Below, in pieces: positions 41,064 to 51,035 of a DNA stretch of 64,000 nucleotides. The notes below the pieces were generated by a model. The model saw only the letters and a program-made list of their open reading frames with translations, ran no database searches and was not told the origin of the DNA. The position numbers and the translations under genes are program-made. The DNA comes from Pyropia haitanensis. Taxonomy: Eukaryota; Rhodophyta; Bangiophyceae; Bangiales; Bangiaceae. The stretch covers positions 1,288,064 to 1,352,063 of the forward strand of contig SDUX01000007.1 of NCBI GenBank assembly GCA_008729055.1. Direction: 5' to 3'. Positions within the stretch are counted from its first letter, which is position 1. Every line of letters begins with the position of its first letter.

Positions 41064-42528
41064 GCTATCAGTGTGAGATGCGAGAGGTTTATGTGTTCGC
41101 GCGGCCGCCACCATTCCCGCGTGCCGGTGGGCAAGCCGTGTATCGGCCGCCCATGCCAAGTGGCGCGCCGACCACTCGCGGGATTTTCTGTCCGAGAGGG
41201 CGCCATCGGTCGGCGAGTGTTGACAAAGAAGATCGCTGGAATGCGGTTATGGAGCGGATTGTCGCGGGATGCGTTTGCCTCAATGGCCGATTACACAGGC
41301 ATGGTGCAGGACTCGAGGGGGGGCAGACACCCCTCTGGGCTGCTGTCCCGCTCTCTCTGGAGGGTGGCGCCAGCCACCGCGATGAGGCGATGTTAAGCAG
41401 CCGTCATTCGTTTGCCGCCATTGATCCTACCCGTCGGGCTCTTCACGCCCTTCCGCAGCCCTCCTTGACCCTGCCACTGCGAAGCCCAGGCGGCAGGCCC
41501 GACAGGCAGAGCACGAACACACACTGGGCTTCACCCTTCGAAGAGCCACTTCTCATCCAGACGTGGTCGCTCCAGTGGCGCGTTCACCTAATATTCAAAT
41601 GGGTCCATGTGTGCTTGCCGATGTGCCGCTTACATCACATCGAGACTCTCTAACGGCCGACCGCAAATAAAAAGTTATCGTTCGAACGTCGGTGCTCGTG
41701 AATATGCTACTAGGCACAAGAACGTAATTCTGAGTCCTGCCTGGTCTTCTTCCGGCCCGGAGCGCGTTGCTGATCATGCAGACCCAATTTTAGCCGTACC
41801 TGACCATGTGCGGCTAAAAGAGAACTCTCTGCTCACGCCATCGCGACCGTGACTGCAGCAGACAAGGATTTCCACACGTGCGGCACGCCCCGAAGTGTTT
41901 CTTGCTGCCTCCGTTTTTACTGACGCCACCTGCCGCAGGGTGCCACTTTGGCGGGCAGCGCCGACTGTGCCGGCACTGGTCCGGCAAGGTAGCGCGAATA
42001 CTGCCAATGTTGCGGCGCTAGGCTCTCCGCTCGAAGCAGGTGGATGCAGAAATGGTCACCTACTTGGACAGCTCGGGAGCCCACGAGCAATTGTAACCCT
42101 GCTGGGACGCAGATCAAATGTGCGAGCACCTCAGATACCGGTGATCCGGCGGTGGCACCGGATAATTTGCGTCTTGTCTGAAACGACAGCAGCAGTGCTG
42201 GACGCAAGTTCGCACCCGTCCGTGCGCGGCCCGACTTGTTGATTATGTTTCGTCCGTGTGTAAGCCTCGCTGACTGGTGAATCGTGTGCGGCCAAGCACA
42301 AGCCCAACTTCATCGACGGATAGCGCGCATGCGAGTAATCTGTGACTTGATATGTACGGCAGGACTCCTGCGATGCTTTGGTCGGGCACGTGTTCGGGTC
42401 GACGGGCATCACACCGCCCGCCCCTTCAGAGGTTCACCTCAATTGGGCGCTCTCGTCTGATTAGTCCGGGTCTGCTAGGTCCGGAATCGCGCCAGGCATG
42501 GGTCGCCTTGATAGGCAGCCGCTGAATA

Positions 42529-43020
42529 GAGCATCTCCACCTATGCGGCGATTGGCCAACAGCCCGCCACGTGGCAGCAGTTTCACCGGTTTGGTCGTGG
42601 ATCGATTTGATGGGGCGTGCGACGGTCCAAAACTGGGGCGATATCTCAGCTCTTAATAATCACTCTGGATTATCCCATAACCCACCTCGAGTGCACTCGA
42701 GATCGATTTTTTGACTTTGCAAAGGCCGTGAGCCAGCCCCTGAGCCAAAAGCGCCTCTTTGGATCGGTGTCTTGGCGTTTGGCCGACCGCTGAGCCTACC
42801 TGCGCCAATAGGAAGCGTAACCCGAGGCTTGCAAACAGTTGCACACGGCGCTAGCGCGGGGTGGAATCGTTTAATGTCTCCAGGCGCCCCACATCATACT
42901 TTGCTTGAGGCGTGACACGTGCGGCGTTGGCGTCGCGGTTGGAGTGGCCATTCAGAATGTCCCACCCAGTGCCACGTTTCCCGTTGGTCTTTGTCCTTGG
43001 CTCCATTGGAGGGGACGCTC
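42529..43020 (+). mobile_element. 492-bp inverted-repeat element, left copy
   Basis: Starts GAGCATCTCCACC and ends with a diverged inverted version (GGAGGGGACGCTC). It aligns along its whole length with the reverse complement of 43599-44081, sharing CAGTTTCACCGGTTTGG, GACGGTCCAAAACT and GGTTGGAGTGGCCATTCA. No coding capacity. Flanks give no clear target duplication. Confidence 0.8.
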
Positions 43021-43598
43021 TCAGTGTGAAGATCTGGACCCGTGGCAATTCGACTTACCTCGCCGTACCACGTGGCAGGGTAAGTTGTACCTGGCTGCTT
43101 ACGCAGCCGCACGGGAAGATATGATTGTTGTGAGATCGTGGCGTGGCCAGATACGGGAGGCGTTTCTCGCCCCGCTCGTGCGGCCGGGAAGGAGAGCCTT
43201 GGACGCCCACCCACGGTACACCACTGCTGGTGTCTCGAGCGACCGGCCGGCGGCCGAGGCTGGGTACGGACGGTGCCTGCGGCCACAACCGGTTGAGCAG
43301 CTCGGTGGCAGCACCAGCCCCTGCAGGCCCTGTGGCATGGCTCCGGCTGACGGTACCACTGCTGGGAGCTGTTGGCCATCCCCGCTAGACTTAGTCTGAG
43401 AGCGTCCTGAGAGCAGTCGCGTGTGGAGGCTCGATTGAGGAGAGAGTGGGGGGTTCTTGAGGCGTGCCAGTCGCTGCTGCGGGCATCCGACTGGCTTTGC
43501 TCGTCGTCTTTGCCCTTTCATGTAAACCACATTCTTGGACTGTGCCGATCACGCGGCGCTTCACGAGTGTGCTACAGGGTACGATTACGCGGCCCTGA

Positions 43599-44081
43599 GA
43601 GCATCTCCACCAATGGAGCCAAAAGCCAACCCAAACGAGACACGTGGCGCAACGTGGGCGACTGTGAATGGCCACTCCAACCGAGAAGCCAACGCCGCGC
43701 ACGTCACGTCTCAAGCAAAGCACCTAGTGGGGCGCCTGGAGAGAGCAGCCGATTCCACGCCGTACTAGCGTCCTGTGGGACTGTCTGCAAGCCACGGGTC
43801 ACGCTTCCTATTGGCGCAGGTTGGCTTCGCGTTTGGCCAAAAGCCAAAACACCGCGCCAAAAAGGCTCGTTTGGCGCGGGGGTTGGCTCCGCTGCCGTTG
43901 AGAGCCAAAAACTCGAGTGCTCTCGAGGCGCATTAAGGTGGTCTCCAGAGCGATTAAGAATTGTGATACAGTCTTAGTTTTGGACCGTCACACGGCCCAC
44001 CAGTCAGAGCCAAAGCCAAACCGGTGAAACTGGTGCCACGTAGTTGGCTTTTGGCTTTTGGCTGCATTGGTGGAGATGCTC
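43599..44081 (-). mobile_element. 483-bp inverted-repeat element, right copy
   Basis: Starts GAGCATCTCCACCAATG and ends CATTGGTGGAGATGCTC, a 17-bp perfect terminal inverted repeat. TGA flanks both sides (43596-43598 and 44082-44084), a 3-bp duplication compatible with PIF/Harbinger-type insertion. It is inverted relative to the left copy and separated from it by 578 bp of unrelated sequence. Confidence 0.85.
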
Positions 44082-45408
44082 TGAAGGAGCTACGACCTGT
44101 TACCGACGCTTCACTGTGACACGCACCCCATACTTCCCACACTCAGACCCGCGATTTCAGGTGGAGGCGGCCACATGGCGGTGCCCCTTGGGTCCAGTGC
44201 GTCGGTGAAGGAGATTGAGAAGGGGCCCAGTTGGCCTGTCCGCACCTCCTGGCGCTAATCTTGTGCGCCCGCTGGAGTGGTTGCTTAAGTTTGTGTTCAA
44301 GAGACGTGTCGTCACAAGATGCTGCTCTGACGGTCCTGTTACGAGGATCGCGCATCGTGCAGTCTTCACATTACTGTAGTACAATGACGATGAAGAACAA
44401 GTACAAACGTCAGACAAGTAAATTGCTGCCACTCCCTTAAATTTTGTGTAGGCTCGTCGGCTCGGGACTGCCCTGGTTTCCATGCGGTTACTTGTGCGGA
44501 CAGTATGTAATTTGCCTGCAAGCACCTCTGCGGGTCCCTTCGTCCTCTCCCCGCGCTGTAAGTTTGTCACGGGGTATCTTAATCTCGTCGTATGTGGATG
44601 CATGCATGTGCGAATGCGCGTTTGGGCCCACATCTGGCCATCGTGACGCCTCGCCGGCCGCGCAGTGGAGCCAACAGCAGGTACATCAGAATCGCTCGAT
44701 ATGGCTTTTTCGGCACACAAGCCAACTGCAAGGTGGCCTGTACGGGACTGTAACAGCCGTTTTCCTCCGCAGAGACGATGGTACCGCTCGCCCTCGGTGC
44801 GGAAATGTGGGCCCTGATCCACTGCGCCTCTTCAAGGTCATCTTGATCATCGTCGGAGGTGGAGAACTAGAGAAGAATCCTGAGCTCACTTACTCCAGGT
44901 AGCTACGAGCTTTTTGTGGTATAAAATCCATCTCAACCGGGACCAGAAATACCCTCCGGGGAAAGGGGGAGGTAAATGGGAAGAGGGAACTACGAGCTGG
45001 GCGTTACCTGTTGCCTCACGCGCCTGGCGGCAGGGTCGCCAGAGATGCACCGTAGTGCACACGGGGAAGAGGGTCGCAAACGCGCAGTTGTTTTTCCCGG
45101 GGACGCGGGCCACGGGCGCCCTGCTATCCCATCTAAAAGCAAGAGGATGGCGTACCGGCCTTTGGCCCGGTAGCCCCTCTTTCGAACCCCTCGGGAGATA
45201 TTTGGGGGGGGAGACCGAGTCTAACCTCGTCGATCTCCCCCAATATCTCCCCTACAGCTATTTCTAATAATTTCCCTCCAAGATATCCCTCACAAATACA
45301 AAGAAGCATTCCCTTATGATTCGATCACGGGACTGGCGCGAGACCGGATCCGGCCCTCCGCCTCGGACCCGTTTCGTCCTGCGACCGGCAGCCCGCGCCC
45401 GCCACCCT
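44082..45408. other. gene-free region with hairpin and possible retroelement trace
   Basis: No gene supported. At 44830-44901 the plus strand can encode VILIIVGGGELEKNP, which resembles the degenerate 2A-like stretch of some LINE elements. A hairpin lies at 45193-45251. Confidence 0.4.
45193..45251. repeat. imperfect hairpin
   Basis: GGGAGATATTTGGGGG and CCCCCAATATCTCCC form an inverted repeat of about 18 bp around a 20-bp loop. Confidence 0.8.
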
Positions 45409-47858
45409 CCCGTAGCCTGTCTGGGCCAAATGTCGACCATTTCTGGGGCGCGTCCGCGCTACAGACTCGCCGTGTCGGCGCTCGAGGTACGAGAAAAAAG
45501 CCCGTCCGAAGGACGGTTTTTTCCATTATGTTGCTCTCTTCATGCGTACGACCGCAGCCGTAGGCGAGATAAAGAAGAATAAGAACAGAGTTTCCTGACA
45601 TATTAATGTCGACCATCCGATAGGACCTGTCGTTGATCTCGGGACAGGTCGTTTGCTGGCTCAGGAGGCACATCCCATCGTGATCCCCAGTCGTATCCCA
45701 TCATTGCCATGCAAATGTATATTTTCCCAACGAAGCCGCCATCCCCTCCCCCGCCCAAGTCCCCGACCAGCCCACCCGTACAGCACCCCAGTCACGCACT
45801 GCCCCGACCATGGCCCATCGCGCGCCTCCCCCCGCCTCCCCCCCCGCCCCCCCCGTTACCGCCGGCGCTTAGAGCGCCTCTCCTGCTCCACCACCGTCCC
45901 GCCTACGCACACGTAAGGTGCCACATCCCCCGCGGCCGCCCTGGCACGTGCAGCGCGCGCTCGCAGGTCACGCTTGCGGGCGAAAAACTTGGGGCTGGCG
46001 CGGCGCGCCGCCACCTAGGCCTCCAGGCGGGCGTCCAACGCGACAGCAGCGGCGGCCTTCGCCTCCCGCCCTGCCTGCAATGCGTCCTTGGCCGCCTGCT
46101 TCCTGGCCGCCTCGGCGTCCTGCGAGGCCAAGGCGGCCAGCACCGCCGGTGCGGTCGCCTCCAGCGCAAGCCCACGCGTGCTCACAGACCCAAAGGCGAT
46201 GATTGGCTGGCGCATATCCCGCCGCGCCTCCGGGCCAAGGCGGGTGGCCAACAGCTCCAGGTCCACCTTGCGCGCCGAGTTGCGTGCCCCCTTGCCCAGC
46301 ACGAGCCGTCCAACGTCAATCTCGGAGGGGCAAATGGGCCACGTGCCCGTCTTCTTGAAGCCGTTCACAATGTTGACAGATGACAAGCCCCGGAACGCGC
46401 CAGCTTTGATCACCCGCATCAAATGCGACAAGTTAAAACGGGTGTTGCGCGGGATGGTGGGCAGCATCGACCGGAGCTCCGCCCGTGCGTGCACCTTGAC
46501 CTTCATAAATGGGTCACTGTCCAGCGCCTGGAGAATATGGGATAGGTGTGACGGGAACATCAGCACCACCACCTTGGCGGATTTCAGCAGCGTGAGGCCG
46601 ACCACCGAAGCGTGCACCTTGCACCCGTCCATAAGCAGCACCTTCCACTCAGTGGGGCACTTGTCCTTCATGGCGCGTGCCACAAACGCGGCGTACACCT
46701 CCCAGAGCGCCACATCAAACCCAGGCTTCTCCCGGCGATGCACCTCGGCCCCCTCGTCCAGGTAAGCAGCCAGCGGGACGCGGCGCTGGTTGCCGTTGCC
46801 GTCGTCCTCCACGGCAAAAGGGAGGCGACCGCCGCTCCCGGTGACCACCACAAACAGTAGCAGCCGAGTGCCGTCTGCGCACACAGTGGCGTCGAGGCTG
46901 GCCGCCTCGGCGCCACTCTGCACGCTCGGGAAGACAAACTCGAGCGAGGTGGTGACCTTGGGCGCCAGCACGGTCACGGGGGTGGTCTCCATCAGGGCTT
47001 GGGCGTTGATCATCGACTCATCCGAATTCCACACCTGTGCAGCACGGGTAATGCCAAGGTCGCGGCAAAGAAAACGGAAGGCGGCAAAAAACTTAGCCAC
47101 AGCCTCGGGCGTCGAGGCATCTGCTCGCACGCTCTCAATAGCAGTGGGCCTCACACGACGGAGCTCCGGGTGGCGGCCCAAAAACAAGTCAAAAAAGGAG
47201 CGCCCAGGGATACCATCCGGTCCAAACATACGGTCCGCCTCCTCCACCCTCCCCACATCAACAATGTACTGACGCAAAAGAGTGCCGGCTAACTCACAGG
47301 TCAGGACGTCCCCTTCCTTGGTCCAGGCTGCCATGTACATGGCGATGACCTCTTCCTCCTCCGCAGAGAAAAAAGAAGGGCGGCCCAACTTGACGGGCGC
47401 CTCCGGGCTTCGGAGCCACGTCCGCACGTTGGAGCGGGGGGCGCCAGTTGCGGCCATGAGCTTGGCGACGCTGGCCAATCCGTGCTCCTTGTGCGCCGCC
47501 GCGAGCCTCTCCCGCATCTGCTCGGTCAGCCGTGTGCCCCACTTGGGGCGTCCGCCGGGGGTGTCGGTGGAGGTAGATCCTCCAGTTGGGGGCGACGACA
47601 TGACGGGGGAAGGTGAAAAAAAAAGTGAGTGGGAGCCGACGAGAGGTCGGATGCGATGGGTGCGACACCGGCCGGTGATTGTGCCGTGTGGCTCAGTAAA
47701 CAACGTTGGAAATATGCACACGGGCGATACGCGGCGGTCAACACTGGCACCGCCGAGTCAATCGCTGTTCCTTGCAGTCACTCTTGCCACACAGTAGTTG
47801 CTGTAAGCTGGTCGACATTTCTGGCACTGGTCGACATTTGGCCCAGACAGGCTACGGG
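45409..47858 (-). mobile_element. pogo-like DNA transposon, complete
   Basis: A 31-bp perfect terminal inverted repeat runs 45409-45439 and 47828-47858, starting CCCGTAGCCTGTCTGGGCC and continuing through TGTCGACCA. Inside it, TA at 45413-45414 and at 47853-47854 could be the target dinucleotide, giving an element of 45415-47852. TGTCGACCA recurs near both ends (45606 and 47812). It carries one intact transposase gene on the minus strand. The identical ends and unbroken ORF suggest recent activity. Confidence 0.9.
46015..47601 (-). CDS. pogo/CENP-B-type DDE transposase
   Basis: A 528-residue protein; ATG at the complement of 47599-47601. N-terminal helix-turn-helix-like region GTRLTEQMRERLAAAHKEHG (22-41) to NVRTWL, then GRPSFFSAEEEEVIAMYM (73-90) and a CENP-B-like DNA-binding region with GRSFFDLFLGRHPEL (133-147). 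The DDE core has WNSDES (D194), VLLMDGCKVH (D325) and SHLSHILQALDSD (D361), in the order and spacing of Tigger/Jerky/pogo transposases (DDE_1). NGFKKTGTWPICP matches the F..tGi.P.np block that follows. The Ala/Lys-rich tail looks coiled. All three acidic residues are present and the frame is intact, so it may be active; it acts on the flanking 31-bp repeats by inference. Confidence 0.92.
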   Translation of the reverse strand: MSSPPTGGSTSTDTPGGRPKWGTRLTEQMRERLAAAHKEHGLASVAKLMAATGAPRSNVRTWLRSPEAPVKLGRPSFFSAEEEEVIAMYMAAWTKEGDVLTCELAGTLLRQYIVDVGRVEEADRMFGPDGIPGRSFFDLFLGRHPELRRVRPTAIESVRADASTPEAVAKFFAAFRFLCRDLGITRAAQVWNSDESMINAQALMETTPVTVLAPKVTTSLEFVFPSVQSGAEAASLDATVCADGTRLLLFVVVTGSGGRLPFAVEDDGNGNQRRVPLAAYLDEGAEVHRREKPGFDVALWEVYAAFVARAMKDKCPTEWKVLLMDGCKVHASVVGLTLLKSAKVVVLMFPSHLSHILQALDSDPFMKVKVHARAELRSMLPTIPRNTRFNLSHLMRVIKAGAFRGLSSVNIVNGFKKTGTWPICPSEIDVGRLVLGKGARNSARKVDLELLATRLGPEARRDMRQPIIAFGSVSTRGLALEATAPAVLAALASQDAEAARKQAAKDALQAGREAKAAAAVALDARLEA

Positions 47859-48219
47859 TGTGTCCTGCGCCCGTCCGCCTCTGTGCAGCCGGGACCGTCT
47901 GGGGGGTCGCCGGATGCTACACTTTTCCCTCTTTTCATCCGCATGTTTTACGCACGATTTGTGCGTTCAGACAGCAGGCATTGTTGCAGGAGGGCAACAG
48001 CAATCGATTATACACACGACACGTTCGCACTGTTCATGTCCATTTACAGCCAGCCAGTCGTGTCCCAAAGATGTTGTCGAAGTGATTGGACCCGGCAGCA
48101 ATCATGTGGAATGGACACGCTCGGATCGTGCATGTTCTGTGCAAATTCATTCCGACAACAGGCAACTTTGATTCAATGGTTTGCAGCTGGCTTTCAGGCT
48201 CTGCATGCAGGCTCTCTCC
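47859..48219. other. spacer between two transposons
   Basis: About 360 bp of ordinary composition with no gene or repeat that I recognise. Confidence 0.5.
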
Positions 48220-48227
48220 TACTCAAG

Positions 48228-49063
48228 TAGGCTTGTATTTCGCGCCCTTCACGTGATCGGGAAGTCACGTTTTACGTAATCACATGCACGTTTTCTACGT
48301 GATCACCCTTCACGCCCCAGCAGAAAAGGGCGTGACGTGGGGCGTGATCTCACGTATTAATTACACCCCCGACGGACTCAACACTGTACAATCCAGAGCG
48401 CTGTGGTCAGGCCGCGGTTGCCAAGTAGCGACCCGGGTCTGTCAGCCCGCCGGCCCTCGCACGCCGCTGCAATCGCCACAGGGTAGGCTCCCTCCCGGAC
48501 TGGTGCCCCCTCCACTACGTCTGCGTCGGTGGCGGCGGCTGCGACAACAGTTGCTGTCTCTGCGGCTATTGCGGTTGTACACCGGCGGTGGCGCCGAGAC
48601 TGGCTGGCCGCCATCCAGTTTCTCATTCCTCCCCCCTCCGCCTTTTGGCGCGCATTCTATTTCTTTGTTGCAGAAGCCCGGTTGGTGCTGCGCGCGCCAG
48701 CGCTTGGGAGGGGCCGGTGGTCCAGCAGACGTGGCGCGGGACGGGGCTGTGGCAGCCGCCGGTGGGGCTAAGCCACGCGTCCTCCTCTCCAATTTGTCTG
48801 ACACAGAGTGATACTTCAAGGATGCCGAGGCCACCTACGGTGTGTGATTTATTCCTCTCTTGAAAAACCCAGTGCAGATCACAGTGACCGCCAAACATAA
48901 AAAAAAGGTGCCACATGAACACGGAACAAGTAGATTCGTTCTGTAGTGGGTGCTACATTTGTGCGATCACGCCCCGAAAAGGGTGTGATTAAAGCGTGAT
49001 TGGGCGTGAACGAGCGTGTCACGAACTCACGCCCCACGGTTGGGGGCTTGAAATACAAGCCTA
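48228..49063 (+). mobile_element. 836-bp non-autonomous element with perfect 8-bp target duplication
   Basis: TAGGCTTGTATTTC at 48228 and its reverse complement ending at 49063 form a 14-bp terminal inverted repeat. TACTCAAG is duplicated exactly at 48220-48227 and 49064-49071. Subterminal regions are packed with CGTGATC and TCACGCCC motifs in both orientations. No transposase is present. The 8-bp duplication fits hAT- or P-type transposition, although the terminus TAGGC departs from the usual hAT pattern. Confidence 0.92.
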
Positions 49064-49136
49064 TACTCAAGCGACACGCCGTGCCAGCCCGGCCTGACGC
49101 CCATTTTAAGCACCCTTTCCTTAGTGTGACGGGGTA

Positions 49137-49307
49137 CTGCAGTCCTCCCAATTTTGTCCGATGTGATCAAAGTCAAGACTGGGTCTGGTCAACTTCCTAT
49201 TGGTTGATCGGTCTTATCCGGCTGCATGAATGGCTTTGACGCAATTGACCAGCTATGGACCCGGCTTTTGACTTCGACCAGATCTGACAAAGTTAAGAAG
49301 ACAGCAA
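49137..49307 (+). mobile_element. 171-bp foldback MITE, copy 1
   Basis: Flanked by TA (49135-49136 and 49308-49309). The two ~50-bp halves are inverted repeats: CCCAATTTTGTCCGATGTGA on the left, and CAGATCTGACAAAGTT, a diverged complement, on the right. Exactly as long as the other two copies. Confidence 0.9.
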
Positions 49308-49842
49308 TACTGTACCGTGTGACGGGCTTGGAAGGGACATTTACGAAACCGCCTTCGTGTACCGTCCCAAGAATGTATTTACGCTGCGTATTTCAGGTAA
49401 ATACTACAGGTAACGTTTATTGATTTGTGGTCCTATCGATGAGATACGCACGCAGGGCACTGCCATGAGGGCAGCAGGCGGCGGGTGGGGGGGCGGGGGG
49501 GGTGGGGTGGCGCGGGGGGGGGGGGGCTCGGGGGGGGCGGGGAGGGCGGGGCGGCGTAGGGGGGGGGAGGGACGGCGCACGTGGTTGAACAGGAAAGGGA
49601 GTGAGCCCCAAGCGTGGTGCCGTTGTTAAGATGGTGGCGTTAACCGGCGTCGCAGGATGTGGGCCTACATTACGAGGCCAGAGCTCCAGGACGACGTGCG
49701 TGACCGAATCCAGAGAATCGAGCGCGGACGGGTGCAGGAGTTCACATTAGCGTTCGAAAATCAACGCTAAGGCCGTCTCCTAGCGCGATGTATGCACGTA
49801 CATCCTGATTATACATGGCGGCGTCCGCTTAGCATGTCCGTA
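49308..49842. other. spacer with a G-rich tract
   Basis: No gene. A G-rich low-complexity block lies at 49480-49575. Confidence 0.5.
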
Positions 49843-50013
49843 TTGCAGTCCTCCCAATTTTATCCGATGTGATCCAATTCAAGACTGGGTCTGGTCAACT
49901 TCCTTTTGGTCGATCGTTTTTATCCGGCTGCATGGATGGCTGAGACGCAGTTGACCAGCTCTGGACCTGGCTCTTGACTTCGACCAGATCGGACAAAATT
50001 GAGAAGACAGCAA
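49843..50013 (+). mobile_element. 171-bp foldback MITE, copy 2
   Basis: Starts TTGCAGTCCTCCCAATTTTA after TA at 49841-49842 and ends GAAGACAGCAA. The right-hand TA has changed to AA. High similarity to copies 1 and 3 along the full length. Confidence 0.9.
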
Positions 50014-50545
50014 AACGTGTACGCGGCTCCGTCACATGGGTGATCAATAGGATCACCGTTACACGTACACGTACAGCAAGAAAGAGGACCTTGGAATGGG
50101 CGTGAGCTGGTTGTCGGACAACCGCACTCGCCCATGTGCTCGAGAAGCTTTGCTCGGTCGTGCTGAACACCCGCACGTCTGGAAATTCCCCCAATTTTGT
50201 CGCATGACGACAGCAACAACAGCGCCCGGGCAACAGCATGAGCCAATCACGTGCTGGCAGCAGAGAAGCAACCGACAGCCGGCTCCGCAGCACAGATCCC
50301 GAACAGCTTATGATTGGCTGCGTCCACAGTGGGTCTCGAGCGGACCTCTGATTGGTCAGAATGCTGGTTTTTTGTGCATTCTTCTCCAACTTTCGTCGAT
50401 CGCATGCGCTTCTGTTGAACGGGTTGCCCTTGTTGGAACTGGTGCCTGTTTCCCTTCTTTGATGAGCTCAGAAATCTCGATAAAACGTCCAGCCCTACAG
50501 TTTGCGAAACAGTCGCAGCTGATGCAGAGATGTCCTTGGTCAGTA
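50014..50545. other. spacer between MITE copies 2 and 3
   Basis: No gene recognised. Copies 2 and 3 face each other, so this 532-bp stretch could also be the interior of a composite element; I see no transposase in it. Confidence 0.4.
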
Positions 50546-50716
50546 TTGCTGTCTTTTCAATTTTGTCCGATCTGATCGAAGGCAAGAACCGGGTCCAGAG
50601 CTGGTCAACTGCGTCTCAGCCATCCATGCAGCCGGATAAAAACGATCGACCAATAGGAAGTTGACCAGGCCCAGTCTTGACTTTGATCACATCGGACAAA
50701 ATTGGGAGAACTGCAA
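50546..50716 (-). mobile_element. 171-bp foldback MITE, copy 3 (inverted)
   Basis: Flanked by TA on both sides (50544-50545 and 50717-50718). The reverse complement aligns with copies 1 and 2, and is closest to copy 2 around the central TTTTTATCCGGCTGCATGGA segment. Confidence 0.92.
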
Positions 50717-50735
50717 TAAAAAGAGTGCTTCGGCA

Positions 50736-50808
50736 CGTCAAATGTGGGTTGGTGGCGTGGGTAGGGGACACGTTTCTGCCACGTTAAGCCTCCGACCCAC
50801 ATTTGACG
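50736..50808. repeat. 14-bp perfect inverted repeat
   Basis: CGTCAAATGTGGGT at 50736-50749 and its complement ACCCACATTTGACG at 50795-50808, separated by 45 bp. AATGTGGGTTGG recurs in inverted form near 52710-52725, on the far side of the Tc1 element. Confidence 0.85.
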
Positions 50809-51035
50809 ACCCATAAGTGGCTATCCACCCCCCCGTACCCACGTCAGACACCGGTCCGACTGCGCTTCGCGCTTCCCGCGACGTGCTTCGCACCACCCCA
50901 ACACGTATTTAGATCAAGGGTGCGCGCGCGGCCAGATACTTTCGGACTGACGGCTGCCACCAGAGCAGCACGGCCGCCGTCTGGACGCCCTCTGCTGAGG
51001 GCTGTCCACGATGCTGTGGCGCTCTCATTTGTGTA

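Larger units (their letters stand above)
36055..42528. other. gene-poor region
   Basis: I find no supported gene in this 6.5 kb. It begins GC-rich with G/C runs (36290-36600) and becomes compositionally ordinary after about 36800. It contains a 22-bp minisatellite (37722-37809) and the second copy of a foldback element (40973-41063). Open frames of 100-300 codons exist on both strands but show no recognisable domains. Confidence 0.5.

Noticed and set aside
45485..45531. CCGTCC-GAA-GGACGG hairpin followed by a T run, like an intrinsic terminator
   Set aside because: Rho-independent termination is bacterial. The hairpin lies in the left untranslated part of the pogo transposon and has no bacterial gene before it.
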